Notes under the pieces: generated by a model
What the model saw: only the letters and a program-made list of their open reading frames with translations
The model's database searches: none
Told to the model about the DNA's origin: nothing
Position numbers and translations under genes: made by a program
Source of the DNA: Streptomyces sp. A1136
GTDB lineage: Bacteria; Actinomycetota; Actinomycetes; Streptomycetales; Streptomycetaceae
Direction: 5' to 3'
NCBI RefSeq assembly: GCF_004795055.1
Contig: NZ_SSBJ01000043.1
Coordinates: 1 to 55,025 of the forward strand
DNA length: 55,025 nt
Shown here: one piece after another, positions 17,434-26,111 of the stretch
Numbering within the stretch: position 1 is the stretch's first letter
How the letters are laid out: each line of letters opens with the position of its first letter

Positions 17434-17625
17434 CTACTTCTTCGCCTTCTTGGCCTTCTCCTTGGCGAGGGCGGCCTCGCGCTCCTCGGCGCCCGCGATG
17501 ATCCGGTCGATCTTTCGCTTCTGGCGGCCGCTGAGGTTGCCGCCGCGGAGCACGGCGACCAGGACGGTCCCGGCGATCCGGGCGGCCTCGGTGTGGTTGA
17601 TCGCGTCCTTGTCGTTGATGCGCAT
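17434..17625 (-). CDS. Small basic protein of transfer region
   Basis: 63 residues, with an amphipathic N-terminus (INHTEAARIAGTVLVAVL) and a lysine-rich C-terminus (AALAKEKAKKAKK). The start at 17625 has a GAAGGAG site; the longer frame does not. Small proteins like this are common beside spd genes, but the function is unknown. Confidence 0.6.
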   Translation of the reverse strand: MRINDKDAINHTEAARIAGTVLVAVLRGGNLSGRQKRKIDRIIAGAEEREAALAKEKAKKAKK

Positions 17626-17678
17626 CTCGGGCTCCTTCGGGGTGGGTTGGGCGGACGGCGGGTTGCCGGGCGCCGGGG

Positions 17679-17933
17679 TCAGCGGGTGCAGGCCGGGAAG
17701 GTCCGGCCGGGGTCGCACAGCCGGACCGCGGCCGGGTGCTCGGTGAGTTCGTGGAGCTGGCCGTCGGCGGTGCGGACGGTGAGCCGGCCGCCGTCGCGGG
17801 TGATGACCGGGCCGAGGGGCTTGGGGCCGTCGAGCTGGTCGGGGTCCAGGACCGTGATGGCGAAGACCGGGATGCCGATCAAGGCGATGAACGCGGTCCG
17901 GGCCGGGCGCGGGAGGGAGGTGAAGTTCAACAT
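17679..17933 (-). CDS. Small single-span membrane protein
   Basis: 84 residues, with one hydrophobic segment near residues 12-30 (TAFIALIGIPVFAITVL) and a soluble C-terminus. GTG/ATG context: ATG at 17933 is preceded by AGGAG. It is probably part of the spread gene set. Family not recognised. Confidence 0.55.
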   Translation of the reverse strand: MLNFTSLPRPARTAFIALIGIPVFAITVLDPDQLDGPKPLGPVITRDGGRLTVRTADGQLHELTEHPAAVRLCDPGRTFPACTR

Positions 17934-18038
17934 CGGTGGCGCTCCTTTCTCGTGCGGTCGAGAGGGGGCTGCGGTCCGGTCGTGGACGCCGGCGCCCGGT
18001 GCGGAATTACGCGCCGGGAACCAGCGACGGCGGCCGGT

Positions 18039-18230
18039 TCAGACCTTGAGAGTTCCGAGCCAGTTGAAGAACGCGGCGAGCCATTCGCCGATCTGCGGCC
18101 CTATCGAGGAGTCCCGGATGTAGAAGCCGAGGATTCCGGCGATGATCACGTGCCAGACCTTCATGGAGCCCATCTTGATCAGGGCCGCGCACGCTGCGAT
18201 GAGGAGAAGGATGATGGAAATGCTGGCCAT
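18039..18230 (-). CDS. Small two-span membrane protein
   Basis: 63 residues, almost all hydrophobic: a first span SIILLLIAACAALI and a second VWHVIIAGILGFYI, then an amphipathic tail. It is the first gene downstream of the traB terminator hairpin, with a promoter space of about 80 bases, so it may open its own transcript for the spd-like genes. The ribosome site is weak. Confidence 0.6.
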   Translation of the reverse strand: MASISIILLLIAACAALIKMGSMKVWHVIIAGILGFYIRDSSIGPQIGEWLAAFFNWLGTLKV

Positions 18231-18307
18231 TTGAATTCACCGTTTCTCGGGGGATTTTGAGACAGGGGTATCCAAGGAGCGTTAAGCAAGGGGTTTTGAT
18301 ATCGGCG

Positions 18308-18342
18308 GTGGCGGCCCGGCCCGGTGATATCCGGGCCGCCAC
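18308..18342 (-). terminator. Hairpin after traB
   Basis: GTGGCGGCCCGG / CCGGGCCGCCAC, a 12-bp perfect stem with an 11-base loop containing GATAT, starting 12 bases past the traB stop. There is no T-run, which is normal in high-GC actinomycetes. It divides the upstream transfer operon from the small membrane genes. Confidence 0.65.
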
Positions 18343-18353
18343 GCGCTACTCGG

Positions 18354-20417
18354 TTACTTGCTGGCTACTTCCTTGACTCCCGCGCGGGGGAGTTTTGCAT
18401 GCCAGCGCCGGAGGTCCTTTTCGTACCAGGCGGGGTAATTCCCGTTCTGGAAGGTTCCGGGGATGTCGTGGCCTTCGCGCTTCTTGTAGCGCTGGCGGGC
18501 CTGGACGAACGCGTCCTTCGTCATGCCCAGGAGGGCGGCGGCCTGCTCGTTGCCGGTGATGGCCTCCAGCTCCTTGGTCGGCTGGACGAGGGGGATCACG
18601 ACCCCGTCCGAACCGCCATGGACATCACTCTCAGCGACCACACCGTTTGTGTCGTTACTGCCGGTTTTGTCCATGGACTGTCCATGGACACTTCCCAGGT
18701 GATCGCCAGGGATGGACACATCCGCCTTCACCATGGACACAGGCTCCGGAAGAGCCTCCGCCTCACGCTGAGCGATCGGCACGTAGGCCGGCGCAGCGAC
18801 CGGGGACCGGCCGTTGAGGGCGTAGTCGCGAGCCTCGTCCTCGTCGACGAACACCAGCTGGCACACCCGCTCGGACCCGCCGATGACCACGATCGCCCGC
18901 CCGTTGTGGCGCGAGCTCTTCGGCCTCGGCGTCGTCGCGACCAGAGAATTCCACGCCTGCGGGGAGAAACGGGCGAGAATCTTTGCACCGTACTGGTCCC
19001 GCAGTTCCGTACCGCCTGCGGCACGGGCGGTAAGACGCTGGTAGACGGAGATAATGTTCATGTTCGCCTGACGGCCCTTGAAAAGGCTCTTGGCGAGCTG
19101 ACTGAACACGGGCGGGCGCGCCGGGTCCTTCTTCTCCTTGACGTCCATCCAGGTCTGGTAGGACTCCTCCGCAAAGTCGTTCTGCTCCTCCATTACGAGG
19201 AACCAGCGGGGGAAAGTCACGGACTTGTCGGCCTTCTTGATCTGGTAACGGCGCTCCATTTCCAGCGCGAATCCCGCGATGGCGGCCCACTGCTCCCGGA
19301 TTTCGGTGTAGATCTCGACCTCGGGAATCCCGTCGAGGCAGTCCAGAGAAATCAGCTTCGGGTCGATGATGATGAACTTCTCAGCACCCTTGCGGATCTG
19401 CTGAACGATGATGTTCCGCAGAGTGGACGACTTGCCGCCACCCGTACCGACCGACAGACCCACGTGCGGGGTCTCGTCCTCGAAGTCCAGAACGATCTTC
19501 TCGTTGCGGGTGCCCAGGCCCAGCAGGACCTGCGAGTCATTCAGCCCGTCGATGATCTCCTGGACCTCGCTGAACAGGACCTTGGCCGGCGGGCGCGGCG
19601 GGTGCTTGAACGTCACCACGAAGTTCTGGTGGTCCCAGGACGCGTCCCACTCCCCCGGAATCCGGCGGCTGACCAGGTTCTTCAGCCGTGCCTGCTCACC
19701 ATCGCCCAGCTCGGCCTCCGGCGGAATCTTGACCGACAGAGCCGCGTCGGCCTCAGCCGCGGCCCGGCGCTCCAGCCACCAGGCCACCAGCTTCAGCGCA
19801 CGGAACCAGTCGAGCCAGGCGACCGGCCTGCGGAGCAGCTTCACCCAGGCCAGGGAGAGACGGGCCACCGTCGCTGACGCGTCGATACGCTCCACCAACG
19901 AGGCCGGCAGCCGGTCCCGGAGCGTGCGGCGAACGAGGTCCTCCCCGCCCATCAGGTGCTGCGGGATCGACACCCAGTCCTTGTACGTCGCGCCGTCCGG
20001 GATGTCGTTCAGGATCTTGCGAGCCGCCGCGAAGAACGGCTTCACGACCATCTCGCGGTGGCGCCGGGCAAGCCGACCGCGCCTCCACAGCCACACCGCC
20101 ATCACCAGGATGACCAGCAGCGCGGCCGTGAACAGATTCCGGTAGTTCGCCCACAGCCACCACACCCCGGCCACCAGGGCGTTGGCGGCCACCAGGCCCA
20201 GGACCTTCGCCCAGCGCGGCACCAGGCTCAGCCAGTGCCGCCGGTGACCCTTCGCCCACACCCCGGGCATCCACGCAGGGGCGTCAGCGGCCTGCATCGG
20301 CATCTGCTGATGCGCTATCGCCTTCGCCAGCCGCCGCTCACCCCGACCGGCTCCGCCCTTGACCAGGACCACGAGCACCAGGGCGCCGACGAGAAGCATC
20401 CAGACCGGCATGCTCAC
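18354..20417 (-). CDS. traB: FtsK/SpoIIIE-type conjugal transfer ATPase (TraB-like)
   Basis: 687 residues. Hydrophobic segments lie at about 5-20, 70-90 and 96-112, then a linker, then the FtsK motor with Walker A VGTGGGKSS (about 323-331), a DPK motif (IIIDPKLISLD) and Walker B FLVMEE (about 406-411). The C-terminus (about 615-670) contains a helix-turn-helix (NEQAAALLGMTKDAF) suited to binding the plasmid clt repeats. In Streptomyces a single TraB hexamer moves double-stranded DNA into the recipient. The GTG start overlaps the upstream small gene as GTGA. Candidate recognition sites are the left-end repeats and the polar motif. Confidence 0.88.
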   Translation of the reverse strand: MSMPVWMLLVGALVLVVLVKGGAGRGERRLAKAIAHQQMPMQAADAPAWMPGVWAKGHRRHWLSLVPRWAKVLGLVAANALVAGVWWLWANYRNLFTAALLVILVMAVWLWRRGRLARRHREMVVKPFFAAARKILNDIPDGATYKDWVSIPQHLMGGEDLVRRTLRDRLPASLVERIDASATVARLSLAWVKLLRRPVAWLDWFRALKLVAWWLERRAAAEADAALSVKIPPEAELGDGEQARLKNLVSRRIPGEWDASWDHQNFVVTFKHPPRPPAKVLFSEVQEIIDGLNDSQVLLGLGTRNEKIVLDFEDETPHVGLSVGTGGGKSSTLRNIIVQQIRKGAEKFIIIDPKLISLDCLDGIPEVEIYTEIREQWAAIAGFALEMERRYQIKKADKSVTFPRWFLVMEEQNDFAEESYQTWMDVKEKKDPARPPVFSQLAKSLFKGRQANMNIISVYQRLTARAAGGTELRDQYGAKILARFSPQAWNSLVATTPRPKSSRHNGRAIVVIGGSERVCQLVFVDEDEARDYALNGRSPVAAPAYVPIAQREAEALPEPVSMVKADVSIPGDHLGSVHGQSMDKTGSNDTNGVVAESDVHGGSDGVVIPLVQPTKELEAITGNEQAAALLGMTKDAFVQARQRYKKREGHDIPGTFQNGNYPAWYEKDLRRWHAKLPRAGVKEVASK

Positions 20418-20752
20418 TCACCCACCGCGACGTCGTCACCAAGGCTGATCTCGGCGGTGCTGCCGGTCAGGAGCAGCCCCATCAACGTCTGCTGCACCTG
20501 CTCCGGCTGCTCCACGAACGCCTTCAGGTCGAACACGACCTGCATGGAGCCCTGCACACCCTGCTCACGGCCCTGCATCTGCGCCAGGGTCTGGGCGAGC
20601 GCACTGCTCTTTCCGCTGCTCGTCACTCCGCCGGGCAGCGTGTGCCAGGCGTTCGCGCTGCTCTTGTCGTTCTCGTCGGTCCGGTTGTTGTTGCCGCTGT
20701 GGTCCGGGCCCTGCTGGCCCGCTGCGACAATGCTGTCCACGGTCATCTCCAC
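20414..20752 (-). CDS. Small protein coupled to traB
   Basis: 112 residues. A polar Asn-, Asp- and Gln-rich N-terminus (GNNNRTDENDK) leads to a helical C-terminus with LALAQ-type heptads and ends DDVAVGE. The stop overlaps the traB start, so it is very likely translated. Start is either GTG 20752 or ATG 20746. No family recognised; an accessory of TraB is a fair inference. Confidence 0.6.
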   Translation of the reverse strand: MEMTVDSIVAAGQQGPDHSGNNNRTDENDKSSANAWHTLPGGVTSSGKSSALAQTLAQMQGREQGVQGSMQVVFDLKAFVEQPEQVQQTLMGLLLTGSTAEISLGDDVAVGE

Positions 20753-20967
20753 TCATCTGGTGGGCCGTACCGGTCGGCGGGGAAAGCTGCCAGGCGTCTC
20801 GCCCGCCGACCGGATCAACCAACTCACTGCGGTTCTGATCAGGTAATTCGCTGCTCTCGTACTGTCTGGGGGTCCTGCCGTAGCTCTGCTGTACGGCCGA
20901 GACCATCACGGAGACCGGACACGCGGTCGAGCCCGCCTGCCGAACCCGCTGCATCCCGGCTGCCACG

Positions 20968-22440
20968 TCAGTCCCCGGAGGTAGGGCGGAGCTGACGGAT
21001 GTTGCTCCGCCTCTCCTCCACCTGCTTCTTCGCGACCCGGTACGCCTGCCCCTCGTTCACGCCCTCCCGGCCGTGCAGGGCCAGCCACCGAACGAGCTGC
21101 CCGGCCACTGTCGAACCCGTCACCGAGATCGCGTAGCGAATCGCGTCGCTGTTCTTCGACAGCTCCGGCTCCTGCAACTTCGCAGTGTGAGCAGCCCGCT
21201 CCCGCTCCTCCTGGGTCAGGACCGGCTCCTGCTCCTGCACCTGCTCCGCCGGAGACTCCTGCGCCCACACCGTGGCGTTCAGGACCGCGTCACTGTCGTC
21301 TGCCTCCGGGCTCGGCGCACCGCCGGGACCCTTCGGGTCGTCATCGTCGTCCGGACCGTCCTCGTTCTGGCTGGCCTCCTCCAGCAGCTGCTCCAGCGCC
21401 TCATCGACGCCGTCCTTCGACGCGGGGAGGGGGTTGCCCGCCTCCAGCTGGAGAGCCGCGGCGGCGCCGTGCTGGGCGAGGTATGTACGGAACACCTCGA
21501 ACATCCGCTCCTCGCTGCCGCTCAGCTCCAGCGCCGAAGCGGCCGGCGCGGCAGTGGCCTCGGAGACCTCAACCCACGGGGACGGGTGCACCAGCTCCAC
21601 CAGGGCCGGGGCGTGGGAGGAGACCGCCAGGTCAGCGAGCAGAAGCCGCTTGCGCTCCGGGTTGCCCGCGACATCGGCACGGCGCAGCGTCGCGCGCAGC
21701 TTGCTCCGCAGCCGGCGGCCACGCCATCCCTCGAGCTGCTTGTCGCTCAGGCCGCGGTACCGGTCGGCCAGTTCGGCGGCGCGGCTGCGGGCCCGCTCCT
21801 GGATGAGCTCCTCGGCGTCCTTGTCGTGCTCCGCGATGCCCAGACGGGCCAGGAGCTGCTGCTGGAACCGCCGCAGGATCCGGGCGGCGACACCGTTGTT
21901 CTCGGCGTTCTCCTCACCGGAGTGCCGCAGCTCGATTCCCATCGCCAGGTGCCACAGAAGCGCGGCGCCCATCGGACCGAGGACGATCCGCCAGGCCGCG
22001 CCGGCCGCCGAGTCGGACTCCGAGATCGCAGGTACCGCAAGGAAGGCAGACAGGACCCAGACCAGCGTTCCCGGCAGGCCCGTACGCCGCATCTCCGGGT
22101 TGTGCAGGTTCTGCCTCGCCATCAGCGCCAGGCCGAACAGCATCACCTCGCCGACCAGGAACAGGCCCGCCCGCTCCCAGGTGTTCGAGATGTGCAGGTG
22201 CTCACCCGCGAACCGCCAAGCCGTGTTGGCGCCGACGCCCGTCGCACCGAGGGCACCGATCGTCGACACCATCTGCGCGATCGTCATCCGACCCTGCGTG
22301 TAGCGGCGGGTCTTGAACGCCTTGAACCCGGCCTTCGCCCCGACAGCCAGCAGCGCAAGCAGCGCCAAACCGACCAGCGCGGCTCCGATCGCCACGGGCC
22401 AGGGGTTCGCCTCAGCGAAATCCCCGATCCATCCGGTCAT
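20968..22440 (-). CDS. Large membrane protein with C-terminal HTH-like region
   Basis: 490 residues. The N-terminal 180 residues hold about five membrane spans (AIGAALVGLALLALLAVG, then more near 60, 90, 115 and 145). A long charged helical middle follows, then an acidic stretch (EDGPDDDDDPKG), and a C-terminal region (AISVTGSTVAGQLVRWLALH, GQAYRVAKKQ) like a helix-turn-helix. Streptomyces transfer regions carry comparable DUF2637/Spd-like proteins next to traB. ATG at 22440 has AGGAG; longer in-frame starts do not. It contains a polar-motif copy at 21,419. A TraB anchor or spread function is inferred. Confidence 0.65.
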   Translation of the reverse strand: MTGWIGDFAEANPWPVAIGAALVGLALLALLAVGAKAGFKAFKTRRYTQGRMTIAQMVSTIGALGATGVGANTAWRFAGEHLHISNTWERAGLFLVGEVMLFGLALMARQNLHNPEMRRTGLPGTLVWVLSAFLAVPAISESDSAAGAAWRIVLGPMGAALLWHLAMGIELRHSGEENAENNGVAARILRRFQQQLLARLGIAEHDKDAEELIQERARSRAAELADRYRGLSDKQLEGWRGRRLRSKLRATLRRADVAGNPERKRLLLADLAVSSHAPALVELVHPSPWVEVSEATAAPAASALELSGSEERMFEVFRTYLAQHGAAAALQLEAGNPLPASKDGVDEALEQLLEEASQNEDGPDDDDDPKGPGGAPSPEADDSDAVLNATVWAQESPAEQVQEQEPVLTQEERERAAHTAKLQEPELSKNSDAIRYAISVTGSTVAGQLVRWLALHGREGVNEGQAYRVAKKQVEERRSNIRQLRPTSGD

Positions 22441-22592
22441 GCCAACTCCTATGTCTCGACTTACGCGTAGCTGTGGAGCAAGAACACTGCATGCTCCCTG
22501 CTTCCCCAAAGCTAGCGCATTGCCAGGAGAAATGCATAGAGCTAATGCCAACTTCTTTGACAGGTGATCTGCATAGTCGTGTGTCTATAGGG

Positions 22593-22997
22593 TCATGCGG
22601 CCTGTTCAGCGACGTGATCGACGCGGGAGGGGAGCATGAGAACCACCGCGTTCCCCTGCCGGTACAGGGCCGCTTCCACCTCGCGCTGCTGCACGGGAAG
22701 CAGACCGCCGTGGATGCTGTCGTCCGTGTCCCCGGTGAGTACGGCCAGCGAGAGGTAGCGGTCGCGGACCGGGCAGCCCTGGCAGACCTCGCGCTCCTCC
22801 TCGGTCCGGATCAGGTCACGGGCGATGGTGCGACTGGAGCTGCCGGTGCCGAGGTACCAGCGTTCGGCGTCGTACCGCCGGCACTCCCCCAGTTCCTCGA
22901 CGGTGGACTCGATGTCGGGCAGCGCTACCGAGTCGCGGACTGCGGCTACGCGAAGTGCGAGGTCGGCGACGGGATCGAGCTTCATCGTGGCGTTCAT
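22593..22997 (-). CDS. WhiB-like protein lacking one iron-sulfur cysteine
   Basis: 134 residues. WhiB proteins hold a [4Fe-4S] cluster with four Cys and act as redox-linked transcription partners of sigma factor. Here GECRRYDAERWY gives Cys39 and VCQGCPVRDR gives Cys72 and Cys75, while the fourth position (WhiB CPVRxxC) is Tyr81. The later GG turn of the family is present (SIHGGLL). A normal cluster is therefore unlikely unless another ligand substitutes. A polar-motif copy lies at 22,620. It is the first gene of the leftward block, so it may regulate transfer genes. Confidence 0.75.
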   Translation of the reverse strand: MNATMKLDPVADLALRVAAVRDSVALPDIESTVEELGECRRYDAERWYLGTGSSSRTIARDLIRTEEEREVCQGCPVRDRYLSLAVLTGDTDDSIHGGLLPVQQREVEAALYRQGNAVVLMLPSRVDHVAEQAA

Positions 22998-23316
22998 CTG
23001 CGTCCCTTTCCGAGCTGGCGTTTTCGATGTGCCAACTCAAGCGCGGAGGCCGGACTGCAGGTATCACGCTGCCTATCGGGACTGCTTCAACGCGGTCTTC
23101 ACGTGCGGGTCGCTGCTCGTTGAAATCGCGTGTAGAGACGGCGTGCTGGCGCTGCATCAGCCCTCCTCCCGTGCTCAGCCCGTACCGGCTGTCACCGGTG
23201 GTGGATAGGCTGGGCGCTGCCTGTGATCCGTTTGTATCCGCAGTGCAAGCCCGGGTGGCAGGTGCGGCATGTGGCCGCTGGGTGCTGGCCACGTGGGCCA
23301 CATCGGGGAGGACGAC

Positions 23317-24726
23317 GTGGGGCAGCGGCCGAATGAACTGACACCACACGCGAGCCCACAGCACTACCTGGGCGCGGAGATGCGGTCGTGGCGTAACGAG
23401 CGCCGGCTGTCCCTGGCCAAGTTGAAGGCGCGGATCAGGTACGACTACAGCTACATGGCGCGCGCCGAGCGCGGGGAACAGGCTCCCTCGGCGTCGTTAG
23501 TCCGCGCGTACGACGACGCCTTGGAGGCCCGCGGCACCCTGGTCCGCCTCCACGAAGCGATTCAGAGCGGCGTGGGACTGGATGTCTTGTCCCGTGGTCA
23601 TGTGGCCAAAGCGGGGTCCCATGTGGCCAACAGCCCGGCTGGTCTGGCCGAGGAAGCCAGCGCCCAGGCACCGTCGGAGGAGGAGGGGATTTCCATCCCT
23701 TGCCGTACCTCTGACGGAAGGATCATCTTCGTGTCCGTACCTCGAAGGGTATTTCTGGGCGGCCTGGGTGCTGCTGCGGCCACGAGCATCGTGGGCGCTC
23801 CGCTGGCTCAAGCGGCCCCGCGGGCCCCGATGGTGGACCGCAGCCCGATTGAGCACCTCCAGGCGATCCGCCGGGTGCTGATCGACTCCGACAACCTCTT
23901 CGGTCCCCACCAGCTCATCCCGAAGGTTCAGGAGCAGATCCACACCATCACCTCGCTCAGGGAAGGACAGCGCGGGACAGACCGTCGCCAGCTCCTCCAG
24001 GTCCAGACCCAGTTCGCCGAGCTGTGCGGCTGGTTCCACCAGGACGCGGGAGATCACCGCGCTGCGCAGTACTGGATGGACCGTGCGCTCCAGTGGTCCC
24101 ACGGGGCCGGGGATCCGGACCTCACCGTCTACATCCTGGCGAGGAAGAGCCAGCTGGCCGGCGACATGCTGGATCCGGTCGAGGCAGTCGACGTGGCGGA
24201 GGCTGCGCAGGGCGTGGCCCGCCCGGGAAGTCGGCTGGCGGCCGTCGCGGCGACGTATGCCGCGCACGGGTACGCGCTCCAGGGCGAGGCAACGGAGTCG
24301 GCGCGGGAGTACGACCGTGCACGCGAGCTCCTCCACGCTGTCGATCCGGATCCCTCGTCCAGCTGGGGTGTGTGGCTGGACGACGCCTACATCAGCGTCC
24401 AGCAGGCTCGTAGCCAGTCAGTGCTCGGTGACCATCGTGGGGCCGCCAAGGGGTTCCGTACGGCGATCTCCGCGCTGCCTCCGGGGTATCACCGCGACCG
24501 CGGGGTGTACCTCTCCCGCGAGGCGCTGGCGCTGGCCGGCACCCGGGATGCCGAGCAAGCCGCCACGGTGGGCCTGGAGGCTCTGGCGATCGGGAGCGAG
24601 ACGGGATCTGCCCGGATCATGGCGGAGCTGGCTCAGCTCGACGGCGTACTGCAGCGGTGGCACGCGGTCCCGTCGGTCCGCGAGTTCCGGGACTCGCTCG
24701 ACGCCTGTGTCGTCCACGAGGCGTGA
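23317..24726 (+). CDS. XRE-family regulator with TPR-like sensor region
   Basis: 469 residues. A helix-turn-helix (EMRSWRNERRLSLAKLKARI and following, about 16-60) precedes a Tat-like hydrophobic patch (RRVFLGGLGAAAATSIVGAP near 140) and a long helical repeat C-terminus (about 170-450). This is the common Streptomyces XRE-TPR layout that senses a peptide or small molecule. GTG at 23317 was chosen because GGGGAGG lies 5 bases upstream; ATG at 23269 is the longer option. It heads a plus-strand set with the reductase and deaminase, which it may control. Confidence 0.78.
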   Translation: MGQRPNELTPHASPQHYLGAEMRSWRNERRLSLAKLKARIRYDYSYMARAERGEQAPSASLVRAYDDALEARGTLVRLHEAIQSGVGLDVLSRGHVAKAGSHVANSPAGLAEEASAQAPSEEEGISIPCRTSDGRIIFVSVPRRVFLGGLGAAAATSIVGAPLAQAAPRAPMVDRSPIEHLQAIRRVLIDSDNLFGPHQLIPKVQEQIHTITSLREGQRGTDRRQLLQVQTQFAELCGWFHQDAGDHRAAQYWMDRALQWSHGAGDPDLTVYILARKSQLAGDMLDPVEAVDVAEAAQGVARPGSRLAAVAATYAAHGYALQGEATESAREYDRARELLHAVDPDPSSSWGVWLDDAYISVQQARSQSVLGDHRGAAKGFRTAISALPPGYHRDRGVYLSREALALAGTRDAEQAATVGLEALAIGSETGSARIMAELAQLDGVLQRWHAVPSVREFRDSLDACVVHEA

Positions 24727-24769
24727 CCCGTACCCTCTGCCCCATTACCGCTCTTACCAGGGAGAACCG

Positions 24770-25453
24770 TTGCCCCGCCCCTATGTCCTCTTGAGCGTCG
24801 CCACCTCGGTCGACGGCCATATCGACGACACCAGCGCTGACCGGCTCCTGCTGTCCAACTCCGCGGACTTCGACCGCGTCGACGAAGTACGGGCCCAGTC
24901 CGACGCCATCCTGATCGGCGCGGGAACGATGCGCGCCGACAATCCCAGGCTGCTGGTCAACAGTGAGGAGCGCCGCGCGGCCCGAGTCGCGGCAGGCAAG
25001 TCCGCCTACCCCCTCAAGGTCACCATCAGCGCCTCGGGTGATCTCGACTCGACCCTGAAGTTCTGGCACCACGGGGAAGCGAAGGTCGCGTACACCACCG
25101 ACGCGGGGGCGGAGAAGCTCCGCGAACGGCTGGCTGGTCTGGCGGATGTTGTCTCTCTCGGCGAGACCGTCGACTTCGGCCGGCTCCTGGACGATCTGGG
25201 CGAACGAGGCGTTCAGCGGCTCATGGTGGAAGGCGGGGGTTCCGTCCACACCGCGTTCCTGTCCGCCGGGCTGGTCGACGAGATTCACCTCGCCATCGCT
25301 CCGCTCGTCGTCGGCCAGGGCGATGCGCCCTCGTTCCTCAACCCGGCGTCGTACCCGGGCGGCTCCACCCGGCGGATGACGCTCGCCGAAGTCCGGGCTG
25401 TGGGCGATGTGGCGCTGCTGCGTTACCTGCCCAAGCAGGAGAGTGGCCAGTGA
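24770..25453 (+). CDS. RibD-like / dihydrofolate reductase-fold reductase
   Basis: 227 residues, starting at TTG behind GGGAGA. Family signs: YVLLSVATSVDGHID at the start, IGAGTMRADNPRL near 45, and RLMVEGGGSVHTAFL near 155, which is the MVEGG..H/L signature of the RibD C-terminal (pyrimidine reductase) family. Such enzymes reduce an aminopyrimidine or a similar carbonyl with NADPH. The stop overlaps the deaminase start, so together they form a split RibD. Riboflavin synthesis is one possibility; a plasmid-specific pyrimidine product is another. Confidence 0.85.
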   Translation: MPRPYVLLSVATSVDGHIDDTSADRLLLSNSADFDRVDEVRAQSDAILIGAGTMRADNPRLLVNSEERRAARVAAGKSAYPLKVTISASGDLDSTLKFWHHGEAKVAYTTDAGAEKLRERLAGLADVVSLGETVDFGRLLDDLGERGVQRLMVEGGGSVHTAFLSAGLVDEIHLAIAPLVVGQGDAPSFLNPASYPGGSTRRMTLAEVRAVGDVALLRYLPKQESGQ

Positions 25454-25920
25454 CGGGGCGCGCCTGGACGGACGCCGACTACGAGTGGATGAGGACGGCG
25501 ATCGAGCTGTCCCACTCCTGCCCGCCCGCCGAGGGTGCTTTCAGCGTTGGTGCGGTCGTCCTCAACGCTGAGGGGGAGGAGGTTGCCCGCGGGTTCTCCC
25601 GCGAAGGCGGCGACCTCCATGTCCACGCGGAAGAGGCTGCGCTCGCGAAGGTCAGCTCCTCCCAGCTTCGCGGGGGGACGATCTACACCTCGCTGGAGCC
25701 ATGCAGCCAGCGCCGTTCGCGGCCTCTGTCGTGCACGCAGCACATCCTGCGCTCGGGGCTGTCCCGGGTGGTGGTCGCCTGGCGCGAGCCCTCGTACTTT
25801 GTCGACGACTGCCAGGGCGTCGAGATGCTGACTGCGGCCGGTATCACCGTCGTGGAGATTCCCGAGCTGGCCCAGGCCGCCCGCGCCGCGAACGGCCACC
25901 TTCCGGGGCTCAAGCCCTGA
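25450..25920 (+). CDS. Zinc-dependent pyrimidine deaminase (RibD N-terminal type)
   Basis: 156 residues. Catalytic HAE in VHAEEAALAK (about 55-65) and the second zinc site EPCSQRRSRPLSCT (about 83-96), with nine residues between the cysteines instead of the eight usual in RibD. The family deaminates cytosine-like or aminopyrimidine rings. GTG at 25450 lies within the reductase stop (GTGA), so the two are coupled and probably act in sequence. A single-strand DNA or nucleotide deaminase role cannot be excluded from sequence alone. Confidence 0.83.
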   Translation: MTGRAWTDADYEWMRTAIELSHSCPPAEGAFSVGAVVLNAEGEEVARGFSREGGDLHVHAEEAALAKVSSSQLRGGTIYTSLEPCSQRRSRPLSCTQHILRSGLSRVVVAWREPSYFVDDCQGVEMLTAAGITVVEIPELAQAARAANGHLPGLKP

Positions 25921-25933
25921 CTGCTCCTTCGAT

Positions 25934-25956
25934 GGCCCGGGTGAGTGACCCGGGCC
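25934..25956 (+). terminator. Terminator after the deaminase
   Basis: GGCCCGGGT / ACCCGGGCC, 9-bp stem with a 5-base loop, starting 13 bases past the stop codon. It ends the XRE-reductase-deaminase transcript. Confidence 0.75.
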
Positions 25957-26111
25957 TTCGGCTTGCTCGCCGATTCCCCGTCGATGTGACGGATTCGCGG
26001 ACTATCGTTCAAGTCGAAGGGGTGTATCCGCGCAGCTCAGGGGCTTTTTCAACGATCGCTTCAACTCGCGGCTGATACCGGACTCTCGTGAGGCGGACCT
26101 AGCCTCCGGTT

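Noticed and set aside
20565..20966. Alternative ORF of 133 codons overlapping the gene upstream of traB
   Set aside because: The 112-residue frame overlaps the traB start as GTGA and has coupling; the other is a shadow frame.
22557..22589. Plus-strand promoter TTGACA
   Set aside because: It points antisense into the WhiB-like gene and has no well-spaced -10 box.
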